From Prochlorococcus sp. RS04 (lineage in GTDB: Bacteria > Cyanobacteriota > Cyanobacteriia > PCC-6307 > Cyanobiaceae), in contig NZ_CP018346.1 of assembly GCF_001989455.1 (NCBI RefSeq), positions 310,001 through 374,000 of the forward strand: 64,000 bases of DNA, read 5' to 3'. Below, one piece after another: positions 39,487 through 48,851 of the stretch. Position 1 is the first letter of the stretch. Each line of letters starts with the position of its first letter. The position numbers and the translations under genes are program-made. The notes beneath the pieces were generated by a model, which saw only the letters and a list, made by a program, of their open reading frames with translations, did no database searches and was not told the DNA's origin.

Positions 39487-40281
39487 TTAAGAATTGTTTG
39501 GCCAATCTGATTGCATCAGATTCATAATCAATTTGAACCAATGATTAATCAATAATTCCTTTAAATCTTTTCCTAAAGACTCATTTGCTCCTCTACTATC
39601 TCCAATAACACCTGATTTACTGAAGTCGTCAGTAAGCCAAGCAGTAGGCGCTTTCCCCTCTAGACTCCACCCTTCTGGGATTTGTCCTTTAATGCCCTCA
39701 TTAGGGCGTTCATCACCTACTAATTCTGGTTTTAAAGCGAGCATCAAACTTGTTTCAGCCAAAGAGGCATGAAGCCCATCCTCGATCTCAGTTTTTGTTA
39801 ACAATTCACTTAATCCATTAACACCACTCCATAGAAAACAAGGGAAAACTGCCATCCCTGGTGAGAAACTTCTTAGCTCTCTTGCTGCTGTATTTAGTAG
39901 TGAGATTTGACCTCCATGTCCATTTATTAATATCAATCTTTTAAAACCCATTTCAGATAATTGACCTCCGACTTCCTTAATCATTGAGGTTATTAAATTT
40001 GAAGAAAGTGAAATTGTCCCAGCAAAACCTTTATGTTCTGGCGAAAACCCAATATATTGAGTTGGAAGTTTTTTTAATGGAATATCGGAAGGTAATAATT
40101 TAAAAACTTCGCTAATGATGTCATCAACAAAAATACTATCTGTAGCAAGAGGCAAATGAGGTCCATGTTGCTCTACAGCACCAAATGGCCAAATCACTGT
40201 AGATCTTTTTTCTTTTGCAATACTCTCAATTTCTTGCCAATTTAAATATTCAAATTTATTAGATATTGGTTTAAAGTTCAT
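39487..40281 (-). CDS. Creatininase-family amidohydrolase
   Basis: A 264-residue metal-dependent hydrolase. Ligand motifs are WPFGAVEQHGPHLPLATD, LINGHGGQISLL, and DGLHASLAETSLML. Family members hydrolyse creatinine, formamide intermediates of flavin/F420 synthesis, or process peptides such as mycofactocin. No context fixes the substrate here. It reads toward ado on the same strand, with 111 bases between the two genes, and is divergent from the S1-domain gene. Confidence 0.87.
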   Translation of the reverse strand: MNFKPISNKFEYLNWQEIESIAKEKRSTVIWPFGAVEQHGPHLPLATDSIFVDDIISEVFKLLPSDIPLKKLPTQYIGFSPEHKGFAGTISLSSNLITSMIKEVGGQLSEMGFKRLILINGHGGQISLLNTAARELRSFSPGMAVFPCFLWSGVNGLSELLTKTEIEDGLHASLAETSLMLALKPELVGDERPNEGIKGQIPEGWSLEGKAPTAWLTDDFSKSGVIGDSRGANESLGKDLKELLINHWFKLIMNLMQSDWPNNS

Positions 40282-40347
40282 TAATTTTAATTTTGAGTAT
40301 TAACATTTAGAGTATGTTAATAATTAATTATTCTTATTTTACCTACG

Positions 40348-41553
40348 ATGGGAGCAAGTAATAAAAATGCCCAAGATAATATCCAACCAAAGGGCAATAA
40401 AAAACCTCTTCAGGTACTTCACATAAGCAAGAAAGATTCTCAAGAAATAAATTATGAGCAAAACAATTCGCAAGAAGACATAAAAAAAGAAAATATTGCA
40501 ATCAAACCTCAAATCACTAAAGATAATTCAGTAAAAGAAATTGAGGAAAGTAGTGAAAAGATTAAGGATTTTGATATTTCTCAACAAGATTTAACTCCAC
40601 AAGACTTCAATAGACCGCTTAATTTTTCTGAGCAAAATACAGATTTTCAATTAGAAAGAACAGTTGATGAATTCGATTTTGATGAAAGTGCTTTTTTGGA
40701 GGCTTTAAATGCAAATGAGCCAATTGGGGCTACTGGAGAAACAATTTCAGGAAAGGTTATAGCAATCGAAAGTGATGGATTATATGTTGATATTGGTGGA
40801 AAGGCACCTGGTTATATGCCCAAAAAAGAATGTAGTTTGGGTGTCATAACTAACTTTAAAGAAAAGTTTTCTATAGGCCTTGAGATGGAAGTTTTGGTTA
40901 TCAAAGAACAAAATGCTGATGGGATGGTAACAGTGAGCGCTCGAGCATTAATTCTCAGGCAAAGTTGGGAGAAAGTATCAAGTTCCGCAAAAAATGGAGA
41001 ATTAATTAACGTTTTAATTAATGGATTTAACAGAGGTGGGCTTACTTGTGATGTAGATGGATTAAGAGGATTTATCCCCAGATCCCAACTTGAAGATGGT
41101 CAAGATTATCAATCTTTTGTAGGCAAAAATCTAAAAGTGGCGTTTCTTGAGGTTAATCCAGAATCCAGAAAATTAGTTCTCTCTGAGAAGAAAGCATCAT
41201 TAGTTTCTAGACTTACAAGTCTTGAATTAGGTCAATTAATTGAAGGAGAAGTTTTAGCTGTAAAGCCATATGGCTTTTTTATTGATTTAGGGGGAGCTAG
41301 TGGGCTTCTTCATCAATCCTCACTAACAAATGGATCGATTCGCTCTTTACGAGAAGTTTTTAGAGAAGGGGAAATTATAAAAGCTTTGATATCTGAAATT
41401 GACCTCGAAAAAGGGCGCATTGGTCTCAATACAGCACTCCTGGAAAACTCTGCGGGAGAATTAATTATTGATAAGCAAAAAGTTATGCAAGAAGCCACAG
41501 AGAGAGCATTAAAAACTAAAGCACTCTTCGATAAAAAAGATCAAGATAAATGA
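40348..41553 (+). CDS. S1-domain RNA-binding protein (ribosomal protein S1 homologue, Nbp1-like)
   Basis: A 401-residue protein. Residues 1-125 are polar and disordered-looking. Three S1 domains follow: about 128-200 (TISGKVIAIESDGLYVDIGG), 210-280 (GLTCDVDGLRGFIPRSQL) and 290-365 (EGEVLAVKPYGFFIDLGG). It fits the second S1 homologue (rps1b) seen in picocyanobacteria beside the main S1. Its stop overlaps the Tab2-like gene's ATG by 4 bases. Confidence 0.85.
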   Translation: MGASNKNAQDNIQPKGNKKPLQVLHISKKDSQEINYEQNNSQEDIKKENIAIKPQITKDNSVKEIEESSEKIKDFDISQQDLTPQDFNRPLNFSEQNTDFQLERTVDEFDFDESAFLEALNANEPIGATGETISGKVIAIESDGLYVDIGGKAPGYMPKKECSLGVITNFKEKFSIGLEMEVLVIKEQNADGMVTVSARALILRQSWEKVSSSAKNGELINVLINGFNRGGLTCDVDGLRGFIPRSQLEDGQDYQSFVGKNLKVAFLEVNPESRKLVLSEKKASLVSRLTSLELGQLIEGEVLAVKPYGFFIDLGGASGLLHQSSLTNGSIRSLREVFREGEIIKALISEIDLEKGRIGLNTALLENSAGELIIDKQKVMQEATERALKTKALFDKKDQDK

Positions 41554-42455
41554 ACATCAACAAAAAAATAGAGTCAAGTCTTAAATTAAAAATTTCAGAT
41601 TGGGAATTAGACTTTTACTCAAGACCAATTATTGAATCAAACGGAAAAAAAAGGTGGGAGTTAATTATTTGCTCTACAAGAAGTTATAAGACAGAAGATA
41701 TTTTTCTTTGGAATAAAAAATGCCCTGCCAATGAAGTTAACTCAGTATGGCTTACAAAAGCACTAAATGAAGCAATAAGTGAAGCAAAAAAACAAGGTTG
41801 GGAGAAACCTTCAATAGTTCGATTCTGGAGGTCGTCAATGAAATCAATCATTAAAAAATCTCTGGAAGCCCTTAGTATTGAGGCTATTGTAAGTAGGAGA
41901 ACTTACGATTTATTAGATAGAATCGAATTTCTCGAGAAAGAGATTTATCCAAAGGAAAAAGGTTATGTAAGAGGTGTATTAGCCCCTACTTTTTCTTCTA
42001 AAATGGAAAATCCTCCTCAACCTCTGCCAGAAGCAGTGAGGGGCGATGCTTTAACTATCTCTGAAATATCAATTGGCGAATTAAAATCAGCAGAAAATTG
42101 GCCTATAGAATTTGGAGATATTTTCCCAATTCAGCAAGGTTTAGATGATAATTACCTAGTTCCAGGATTAAGACTTTTTAGCAAAGATAGATCTTTAGCA
42201 CTTTCTGCATGGTTCAGTTGTTTAGAACCTATTAAATTAGTCATGAATAAGAACCAACTCATACTTGAAGCTTCAGAAGATGATAAGTGGCTGGTAACTG
42301 ATTTACCAGAAAAAGATGCAAAGAATTTAAATACAAAATTTTTAGAGAATAAAAAAAATTCTTTTGGTTATCAATTTATTTCCATACAGTCAACGCCTTA
42401 TATCGAAAAATTTGCAGGATTCTGGATCTTAAGAGATATTGAATTAATTACATAA
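41550..42455 (+). CDS. Tab2/Atab2-family RNA-binding protein
   Basis: A 301-residue relative of Tab2, needed in algae and plants to start translation of psaB and other photosystem mRNAs. WELDFYSRPIIESNGKKRWE, KPSIVRFWRSSM and a final FAGFWILRDIE are the family signature. It overlaps the S1-domain gene by 4 bases (ATGA), implying coupled translation of two RNA-binding proteins. Role in this cell is inferred. Confidence 0.87.
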   Translation: MNINKKIESSLKLKISDWELDFYSRPIIESNGKKRWELIICSTRSYKTEDIFLWNKKCPANEVNSVWLTKALNEAISEAKKQGWEKPSIVRFWRSSMKSIIKKSLEALSIEAIVSRRTYDLLDRIEFLEKEIYPKEKGYVRGVLAPTFSSKMENPPQPLPEAVRGDALTISEISIGELKSAENWPIEFGDIFPIQQGLDDNYLVPGLRLFSKDRSLALSAWFSCLEPIKLVMNKNQLILEASEDDKWLVTDLPEKDAKNLNTKFLENKKNSFGYQFISIQSTPYIEKFAGFWILRDIELIT

Positions 42456-42477
42456 ATTCAGTTTAGGAGCAGGAACT

Positions 42478-43260
42478 ATTCCTTACAAAGAAATATATTT
42501 CTCAAAAGATGAAATTTATATTCAAAATAAAAAATTTGAGTATTATTCATCACCTATTCTTAGTCAAAATAATTTCAAACATGCATACTTCACGAAGTCT
42601 TGCTCTGAGAAATCTCTTCAATTATTAGGGAATCACTTTAATGAAAATTCTATAAATTGTGTTTCCAATCAAATTCATAGTAATGTGATAGTGTTTGGAT
42701 CTCATTCGCAAAAAGGAACTAAGACTGATGCAGATGGTCTGGTTGGCAATAAATGCAGTCAAAACTTATGGGTTTATACAGCTGATTGTATGCCAATATT
42801 TTTTGCAGATAAAAGGACAAGAAATGTAGCAACCTTGCATTGTGGAAGAAAAGGTTTAGAAAAAAAAATAATAAAAAATCTGGTAAAAATTTTCGATACT
42901 TTTGGGACATCTAGAGATGAGTTACTTGTTGCAATAGGACCAGCGATTTCCAAGGAAAATTATCTAGTTGATAAAATTACTCTCAAAGAATTTTATAGAA
43001 AGGCCGAAAACAAAAACATAACTGTCAAATTGACTAAAACTAAAAAAGATTTTTGTTTTAATGATTCAAATCACTTCAGAGAGCAAAACTTAAATCAAAT
43101 TGATCTAAAAAGATCTGCCTATAGACAACTTTTAAATGAGAAAATCCCTTATACAAATATAGACATCTCAAATTTATGCACATACAAATTCAATAATGAA
43201 TTTTATTCCTGGAGAAGGAGCAAAACAATCTCAAGACAATGGAATCTTATTTGCTCATAA
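42478..43260 (+). CDS. PgeF/YfiH-type (laccase-domain) purine nucleoside phosphorylase, probable AUU start
   Basis: The 260-residue frame matches the polyphenol oxidase/PgeF fold: QIHSN (first metal His), TADCMPIFFADK (Cys) and TLHCGRKG (second His; usual HAGWRG is altered). No ATG, GTG or TTG opens the frame before the GTG at 42685, which would drop the QIHSN His and about 70 homologous residues. ATT at 42478 lies 8 bases after AGGAG (42465-42469), a good ribosome site. Hence an AUU start is proposed. It follows the Tab2-like gene by 22 bases. Confidence 0.75.
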   Translation: MPYKEIYFSKDEIYIQNKKFEYYSSPILSQNNFKHAYFTKSCSEKSLQLLGNHFNENSINCVSNQIHSNVIVFGSHSQKGTKTDADGLVGNKCSQNLWVYTADCMPIFFADKRTRNVATLHCGRKGLEKKIIKNLVKIFDTFGTSRDELLVAIGPAISKENYLVDKITLKEFYRKAENKNITVKLTKTKKDFCFNDSNHFREQNLNQIDLKRSAYRQLLNEKIPYTNIDISNLCTYKFNNEFYSWRRSKTISRQWNLICS

Positions 43261-43266
43261 AGATAA

Positions 43267-43617
43267 TTAACTTGGACAAATTTCACTACTTAAGTTATTA
43301 GCGACCAATAATTCCGTCATCTCCTTAGTACCTTTAATATTAAAAACTTTGGCTATCAAAACATTCTCTTTGAAACCAAAAGGCTTTATTTTCACTTTTC
43401 TCCCCCTTGGGAATTCACTCTTAAGTAGATTAGTTGCTTCAATCTCATCATTTTCATTTACATCTATACAAAATAATTCAATAGTTAAATTTCTATTTTG
43501 ATCCCCCACCAAAATAGTATTTGAACTTTTAATTTGAAGAATTTCGGCTGAGTTTACAATTACAGGATTAAGAAAAATCAAACAAATTATAATTAAAATT
43601 TTTGATAATTTTTTCAA
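43267..43617 (-). CDS. Exported staphylococcal-nuclease-like protein, probably inactive
   Basis: A 116-residue protein with a signal peptide (cut likely after VNSA, residue 24). The mature part aligns by eye with the SNase fold: SSNTILV, IELFCIDVNEND, a helix EATNLLKSEF, and LIAKVF, AKxx-TELLVANNLS. The Asp and Glu of the metal site could be kept, but the two catalytic Arg positions appear to be Glu and a non-Arg residue. An inactive, surface or periplasmic binding protein is suggested; moderate certainty. Confidence 0.6.
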   Translation of the reverse strand: MKKLSKILIIICLIFLNPVIVNSAEILQIKSSNTILVGDQNRNLTIELFCIDVNENDEIEATNLLKSEFPRGRKVKIKPFGFKENVLIAKVFNIKGTKEMTELLVANNLSSEICPS

Positions 43618-43655
43618 TTCAGAAATTTCTAAGTTTTTAAAATTATCTTAAAGTT

Positions 43656-43687
43656 AATTTTTTAAAATGAGGAGTTTTTAAAAAATT
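43656..43687 (-). terminator. 12-bp AT-only hairpin at the end of ilvB
   Basis: AATTTTTTAAAA and TTTTAAAAAATT form a perfect 12-bp stem around an 8-base loop; the far arm reaches into the ilvB stop codon. On the transcribed strand the loop reads ACTCCTCA. All pairs are A-T, so the hairpin is weak. It may mark the 3' end of ilvB or be chance. Confidence 0.4.
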
Positions 43688-45449
43688 AGTCTTCACAATT
43701 AACATATCCAACCATTTGAGCATTACTTTTACCAGGAGGAACCATTGGATAACAATTTTCACCTCTTCTGACAAGGATATTAATCAAGGCAGGGCCGTTA
43801 TGATCAAGCGCATTTTCTAATTCATTCTGCAATTGTTTTCTATCAGAAATTAAATACCCCTTTACTCCAAAAGACTCAGCAAGTTTTACAAAATCAGGTT
43901 CACCACAACTCATATCAGATGAGGAATATCTTTCATCATAGAAACTTTCCTGCCATTGTCTTACCATACCTTGCCAGCGATTATTGATAATAATCAATTT
44001 CACCTTTAGACCATATTGAGATAAGGTTCCTAATTCTTGAATATTCATTAAGACACTTGCATCTCCTGCAATACAAATTACATCTGAATTAGGTAAGGCT
44101 GCTTTTACTCCAATTGCTGCTGGCAATCCAAAACCCATGGTTCCTAAGCCTGCACTACTAATCCATTTTCTTGGAGAATTCCTAAGATATTGAGCAGCCC
44201 ACATCTGGTGTTGTCCTACATCTGTAGTTATATAAGCTTCTGGTGAAAGTTCCCTCACTTTTAAAAGAACTTCCTGAGGATAAATTTCTCCTTCTTCAGG
44301 CGGTTCATATAAAGGGTGTTTATGTTTCCAAGAATCAATTTTTTCTAACCAGTTTTTCGTACGACAAGTAAATTTGTTTTTTAGAGATTGTTCATTAATT
44401 TTCAGAACAGCTTTTGAAACATCAGCAACAATTGCAACATCTACACGTCTATTTTTATTAACTTCTGCTGGGTCGATATCTATATGAATTACCTTTGCAT
44501 TAGGTGCAAAAGTATCTAATTTTCCTGTCACCCTATCATCGAATCTAGCCCCAATAGCAATTAAAAGATCGCATCCTGTAACAGCAAAATTTGCATAAGC
44601 AGTTCCATGCATTCCTAACATCCCTACTGATAAATTATCTTTTTCATCAAAAGCTCCCTTACCCATTAAAGTTGTGGTAACTGGTATTTGATAATTCTTT
44701 GCCAAAGTTTTTATTTCATCATGAGCTCCTGAAGATATTGCGCCACCTCCTACGTATAAAAGAGGTCGTTCAGAATCTTCTATTAGTTTAATTGCTTTGT
44801 TGATATCGCAATCATTAATTTCTCCATTCCTTTTAAATCCTTTAGGAATAATCTCACCAGGCAAAACTCTTTGGTAATTAAAGAACTCCTGACCTACATC
44901 TTTGGGTATATCAATTAAAACAGGGCCAGGCCTTCCAGATGAGGCTATAAAAAAAGCCTCAGATACTACTTTCGCGATATCTTTAGGATCCCTTATTACC
45001 CATGAATGTTTCACTATTGGAAGAGTGATGCCAAAAATATCAGTTTCTTGAAAAGCGTCTGTCCCTATAGCAGGTCTTGGGACTTGACCTGTAACTACAA
45101 CTAGAGGGACTGAATCCATTTGCGCAGTGGCGATTCCAGTTACCAAATTTGTTGCCCCTGGGCCTGAGGTTCCAAAACATACTCCTACTTCACCAGTAGA
45201 TCTTGCATATCCATCAGCCGCATGTGAACCACCTTGTTCATGCCTAACCATATAGTGCTTTAACCAACCATCTTGTTCTGCCTTATGAACAGCATCATAT
45301 ATTGGTAGTATGGCTCCCCCAGGATATCCAAATATAACTTTTACTCCATGAATTTTTAGAGAATCCATTAGTGCATCTGCACCAGTTATCCAAACTGGAT
45401 TTTCATGTTTTGAACTACCCTTTGAAAAGGATCTCGAAGTAAGGGTCAC
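43686..45449 (-). CDS. ilvB: Acetolactate synthase large (catalytic) subunit
   Basis: First shared step of valine, leucine and isoleucine synthesis. Catalytic Glu in [18 protein letters not shown]-linked middle domain; thiamine-diphosphate motif [12 protein letters not shown] running to NN, with Ala at the usual Gly position. Length 587. ridA in the same window protects this pathway in other bacteria. A short inverted repeat AATATTTA-CTA-TAAATATT lies 12 bases before the start. Confidence 0.96.
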   Translation of the reverse strand: MTLTSRSFSKGSSKHENPVWITGADALMDSLKIHGVKVIFGYPGGAILPIYDAVHKAEQDGWLKHYMVRHEQGGSHAADGYARSTGEVGVCFGTSGPGATNLVTGIATAQMDSVPLVVVTGQVPRPAIGTDAFQETDIFGITLPIVKHSWVIRDPKDIAKVVSEAFFIASSGRPGPVLIDIPKDVGQEFFNYQRVLPGEIIPKGFKRNGEINDCDINKAIKLIEDSERPLLYVGGGAISSGAHDEIKTLAKNYQIPVTTTLMGKGAFDEKDNLSVGMLGMHGTAYANFAVTGCDLLIAIGARFDDRVTGKLDTFAPNAKVIHIDIDPAEVNKNRRVDVAIVADVSKAVLKINEQSLKNKFTCRTKNWLEKIDSWKHKHPLYEPPEEGEIYPQEVLLKVRELSPEAYITTDVGQHQMWAAQYLRNSPRKWISSAGLGTMGFGLPAAIGVKAALPNSDVICIAGDASVLMNIQELGTLSQYGLKVKLIIINNRWQGMVRQWQESFYDERYSSSDMSCGEPDFVKLAESFGVKGYLISDRKQLQNELENALDHNGPALINILVRRGENCYPMVPPGKSNAQMVGYVNCED

Positions 45450-45460
45450 TAAAGAAATTC

Positions 45461-45479
45461 AATATTTACTATAAATATT
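45461..45479. promoter_or_regulatory. 8-bp inverted repeat 12 bases upstream of ilvB
   Basis: AATATTTA-CTA-TAAATATT, all A-T. It has the same distance from the start codon as the palindrome before dnaA. Repeats of this composition arise often by chance here. Confidence 0.25.
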
Positions 45480-45585
45480 AAACTCAATTAAATACTTTTG
45501 CCTTATTTAGAAATGTAATGTCAGAAATATATTCAAAAACATCTTTTAAAAATTCAAAAATTTTCAAAAAAATAACAATTTTTCT

Positions 45586-46761
45586 TTATAAAATGCCTAA
45601 TTTATGTAAGGGTCCAGAACCTGAAATAAGTTCAATAAAAAGCACAAGAAAAATAATCATTGCAACCCTTCCGTTCCACACCTCTGAACTATTATTCCAA
45701 CCCCATTGCCACTTCTCTTGAGGATAAAGTTTAACTTTTTCAGGTAACTGAGAAGCCTCCTCTATATTTACTAGAGGTCCTTCCAAGCAGGAAATCACTA
45801 GATCACTAAGACCTTCAATAAAAGTAGGATGAGTATTTAGAGCCTTAACTCTCCGAAAGTTTTTAATACCAGCCTTTTCAGCAATTTCTTTATATTCAAT
45901 ATCAATTTCTTGCAATGTTTCGATATGCTCTCCAACGAAACTTATGGGGACCACAATCAGATCATTAACATTTGACCTTCCAAGATCAGCTAACACTTCT
46001 TCTGTATAAGGCTTCAACCATTCAACAGGACCAACTCTACTTTGATAAGAAAGTGTATGAGGGTTACTATGACCTAAACATTTTTCCAACTCATTTATAA
46101 TTAATAAAGAACAATCTTCAATCTGTTGCTTGTAAGGGTCTCCAGCTTCCTCTACGTAACTCTTAGGAACTCCATGAGCTGTGAAAAATATATGGGCTTT
46201 TGAAGGTGATTCACAAAGTGAAATCTGTTCAGAAATTAATTCGACCATAGACTTTAAATAACCTGATTGACTGAACCAACTCCTTACACATCTCATTGGA
46301 ACCTTCTTAAATTCATCATCAGAATCTCGCAATTTTTTTAATTCTCTAAAGCTCGAACCACTAGTACTTATCGAAAAATGCGGATATAAGGGTATTACAA
46401 CAACTTGATCTATGCCATCTGCTTTCATATCAGCAATTGCAGATTCTGTAAAAGGATGCCAATACCTCATAGCGATGTAGGTAGTGGCATTAAACCCCTT
46501 GTCCCTTAATTTAGATTGTAATTCTCTTGCTTGTTGTTCAGTTATCCTTCTGATGGGTGAACCTCCACCTATGGAAAGGTAGGCCTGTTGTGAAGTAGTA
46601 CTCCTAAGAGTGCTAATTAACCAAGCTAGTGGCTTTTGAAATACAGGGAATGGTGTCCTGATAATTTCTGTATCAGAAAAAAGATTGTATAAGAATGGGC
46701 CAACATCAGTAATGCGCTCAGGCCCTCCTAAATTCATTAGTAAGACGCCTATTTTATCCAT
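45586..46761 (-). CDS. hemH: Ferrochelatase with C-terminal chlorophyll-binding-like helix
   Basis: Inserts Fe2+ into protoporphyrin [22 protein letters not shown] start, catalytic [19 protein letters not shown], and [17 protein letters not shown]. The last 40 residues form a Hlip/CAB-type helix, with the motif [19 protein letters not shown], found in cyanobacterial and plastid ferrochelatases, where it may bind chlorophyll. Length 391. It is divergent from the integrase gene. Confidence 0.96.
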   Translation of the reverse strand: MDKIGVLLMNLGGPERITDVGPFLYNLFSDTEIIRTPFPVFQKPLAWLISTLRSTTSQQAYLSIGGGSPIRRITEQQARELQSKLRDKGFNATTYIAMRYWHPFTESAIADMKADGIDQVVVIPLYPHFSISTSGSSFRELKKLRDSDDEFKKVPMRCVRSWFSQSGYLKSMVELISEQISLCESPSKAHIFFTAHGVPKSYVEEAGDPYKQQIEDCSLLIINELEKCLGHSNPHTLSYQSRVGPVEWLKPYTEEVLADLGRSNVNDLIVVPISFVGEHIETLQEIDIEYKEIAEKAGIKNFRRVKALNTHPTFIEGLSDLVISCLEGPLVNIEEASQLPEKVKLYPQEKWQWGWNNSSEVWNGRVAMIIFLVLFIELISGSGPLHKLGIL

Positions 46762-46826
46762 TTAAAATTTATGGAGATTGAAAATCAACATTAAAAACGT
46801 CATTATATGGTCAATTATATAAGTAA

Positions 46827-47996
46827 ATGAACGTAATTCAGGAAATTAATAATGTCAATGAAAAATTTGCTACCAAAGGCAGCAAGCTAAAAATCGAGAA
46901 AAGAGGAGAGAAATTAAATATTCGTGGTTCACTACCCTCAAAGGAAGATAACAAAAACTTTAAAATTCAAAGAATATCTCTTGGCTTAAAGGCTGATATT
47001 TCTGGGTTAGAGGAAGCCAAAAAAAAATTGCAATTAATCAATTTACAATTGGAATTAAATCAATTTGATTGGATTAATTGGATAAGCAAACCTTATAAAA
47101 AGGAAATAAAAGATGGTTTTGAATTCCCAAAAAGATTAAATCAATTTGAGGAATTTTTTTTTAAAGAAAATAAAAGTGATTTTCGAACCAGCACTAGAAA
47201 AACTACTTGGAGAAGTTCTTACAAACCATATATGAAAAGAATCCTAGATGTTTATAGTGATCACGAAAATGAAGCTTTAGAAAAAATATTTCAGAAAACA
47301 CTTGAAAGTTATAAGGAAGGTACCAGAAGTAGGAAACAATGCGCTACCTCTCTAAGCGTTTTAGCAAAGTTTTTGGACATTAAACTGCCAGAAGATTGGA
47401 AATTAAATTCTAGAGGATATGGTCTGAACAAAGCAGGATTTAGGGATCTACCTAAAGACGAATTAATAGAGAAACTGTGGGAGACGATACCAAACAAGTC
47501 TTGGAAATTTGTTTTTGGTCTGATGGCTACTTATGGATTAAGGAATCATGAAGTATTTTTTTGTGATTTAAGTTCTCTTACTAATTTTGGAGACAAAATT
47601 ATAAGAGTTTTGCCTACGACTAAAACTGGGGAACATCAAGTTTGGCCATTTCATCCTGAATGGGTGGAAAAGTTCGAATTATCAAAACTTGGCGAAAATC
47701 CAGAACTTTTACCAAACATTAATAGAGACCTTAAAGTGACAACCTTACAGAATATTGGAAAAAAAATTACAGACCAGTTTAAGCGTTACTCTTTGCAAAT
47801 AAAACCTTATGATCTAAGGCATGCTTGGGCAGTTAGAACAATTTTTTATGATTTACCTGATACTGTGGCTGCCAGAATGATGGGGCATTCGGTTAGTTTA
47901 CATACTCAAACCTATCACCATTGGATTACTAAAAGAGATCAACAACAGGCAGTGAATAATGCACTTTTAAAAGTTACAAGAGTAAAAAATATTTAA
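46827..47996 (+). CDS. Tyrosine recombinase (phage-integrase family), stand-alone
   Basis: A 389-residue integrase. Residues about 15-80 look like an arm-type DNA-binding domain. The catalytic set appears intact: R239 (YGLRNHEV), Lys about 266, R331 (YDLRHAW, with Tyr at the usual box II His), H354 (MGHS) and the nucleophile Y363 (QTYHHW). No other phage gene, tRNA or att-like repeat is beside it, so it looks like a resident gene rather than a prophage remnant. Recombination target unknown. Confidence 0.85.
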   Translation: MNVIQEINNVNEKFATKGSKLKIEKRGEKLNIRGSLPSKEDNKNFKIQRISLGLKADISGLEEAKKKLQLINLQLELNQFDWINWISKPYKKEIKDGFEFPKRLNQFEEFFFKENKSDFRTSTRKTTWRSSYKPYMKRILDVYSDHENEALEKIFQKTLESYKEGTRSRKQCATSLSVLAKFLDIKLPEDWKLNSRGYGLNKAGFRDLPKDELIEKLWETIPNKSWKFVFGLMATYGLRNHEVFFCDLSSLTNFGDKIIRVLPTTKTGEHQVWPFHPEWVEKFELSKLGENPELLPNINRDLKVTTLQNIGKKITDQFKRYSLQIKPYDLRHAWAVRTIFYDLPDTVAARMMGHSVSLHTQTYHHWITKRDQQQAVNNALLKVTRVKNI

Positions 47997-48030
47997 AGAT
48001 TTATAATAATTAAATAAAATTAAGGGTCAT

Positions 48031-48723
48031 ATGCAAGAAAAACCTTCATTTTCCGAGAAAATACTTAACCTCGATAATCAAGCAAATAAACTTGGAATGG
48101 GAGGTAAATTATCATCAGATAGCGATGAGAGCTCATATAAAAAAAGAATGCGGCAAAGAAAAGATATTCAAGCCCAAAGACTAGAAATTAGAAAAACAAA
48201 AAAAGGATTATTGATTGTTTTCACAGGAAATGGTAAGGGCAAGACAACTGCATCTTTGGGTATGGCTTTAAGGACTATAGGGCATGGTTATAAAGTGGCG
48301 ATAATTCAATTTATCAAGGGCGGCTGGACTACTGGAGAAGAAAAAGCACTTAAAAACTTTTCTTCAAACCTATCTTGGCATTCATTAGGAGAAGGATTTA
48401 CTTGGGAAACTCAAGATAGAATTAGAGATGAAAAATTAGTTCAAGAGGCGTGGCAATTAGCCAAAAAATACATCCAAAACGAATCTTATAAACTTATCAT
48501 TCTTGATGAAATTAATATTGCTACAAAACTTGGTTATCTTGCTCCCGAAGAAATAATAACCTTTTTAAAAAGCTTAAATAATAGAAAAAATCATATTGTT
48601 TTAACTGGAAGGGGAGCATCTGATTCAATTATCAATTACGCTGATTTAGTTACTGAGATGAAACTCATACGACATCCATTTAAAGAACAAGGAATAAAAG
48701 CGCAAAAGTGTGTTGAATTTTAG
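48031..48723 (+). CDS. cobO: Cob(I)yrinic acid a,c-diamide adenosyltransferase
   Basis: Adds the adenosyl group in cobalamin (pseudocobalamin in these organisms) synthesis. P-loop FTGNGKGKTTASLGMALR, then VAIIQFIKGGW and LIILDEINIATKLGY match CobO/BtuR. A 60-residue basic N-terminal extension precedes the core; length 230. It follows the integrase by 34 bases on the same strand. Confidence 0.93.
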   Translation: MQEKPSFSEKILNLDNQANKLGMGGKLSSDSDESSYKKRMRQRKDIQAQRLEIRKTKKGLLIVFTGNGKGKTTASLGMALRTIGHGYKVAIIQFIKGGWTTGEEKALKNFSSNLSWHSLGEGFTWETQDRIRDEKLVQEAWQLAKKYIQNESYKLIILDEINIATKLGYLAPEEIITFLKSLNNRKNHIVLTGRGASDSIINYADLVTEMKLIRHPFKEQGIKAQKCVEF

Positions 48724-48851
48724 TTGTAGTAAATTATTATTTAAAATTTTCTTTAGGCAAGTTTAGAAATGTTTAAAGACGCAAGCAATATCTGAACAAA
48801 AAATAAAATTGGTACATTTACTTGCTAAGGTCTTAAAAGTACAATTATTGA

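Noticed and set aside
42685-43260. Short PgeF-like gene starting at GTG 42685
   Set aside because: Would remove the conserved metal His just upstream and the N-terminal third of the fold.
45518-45721. Plus-strand frame across the hemH end
   Set aside because: Mostly antisense to the ferrochelatase C-terminal helix with no conserved features.
46762-48030. Prophage or genomic island at the integrase
   Set aside because: Neighbours hemH and cobO are housekeeping genes; no phage genes, tRNA or direct repeats; base composition is like the rest.
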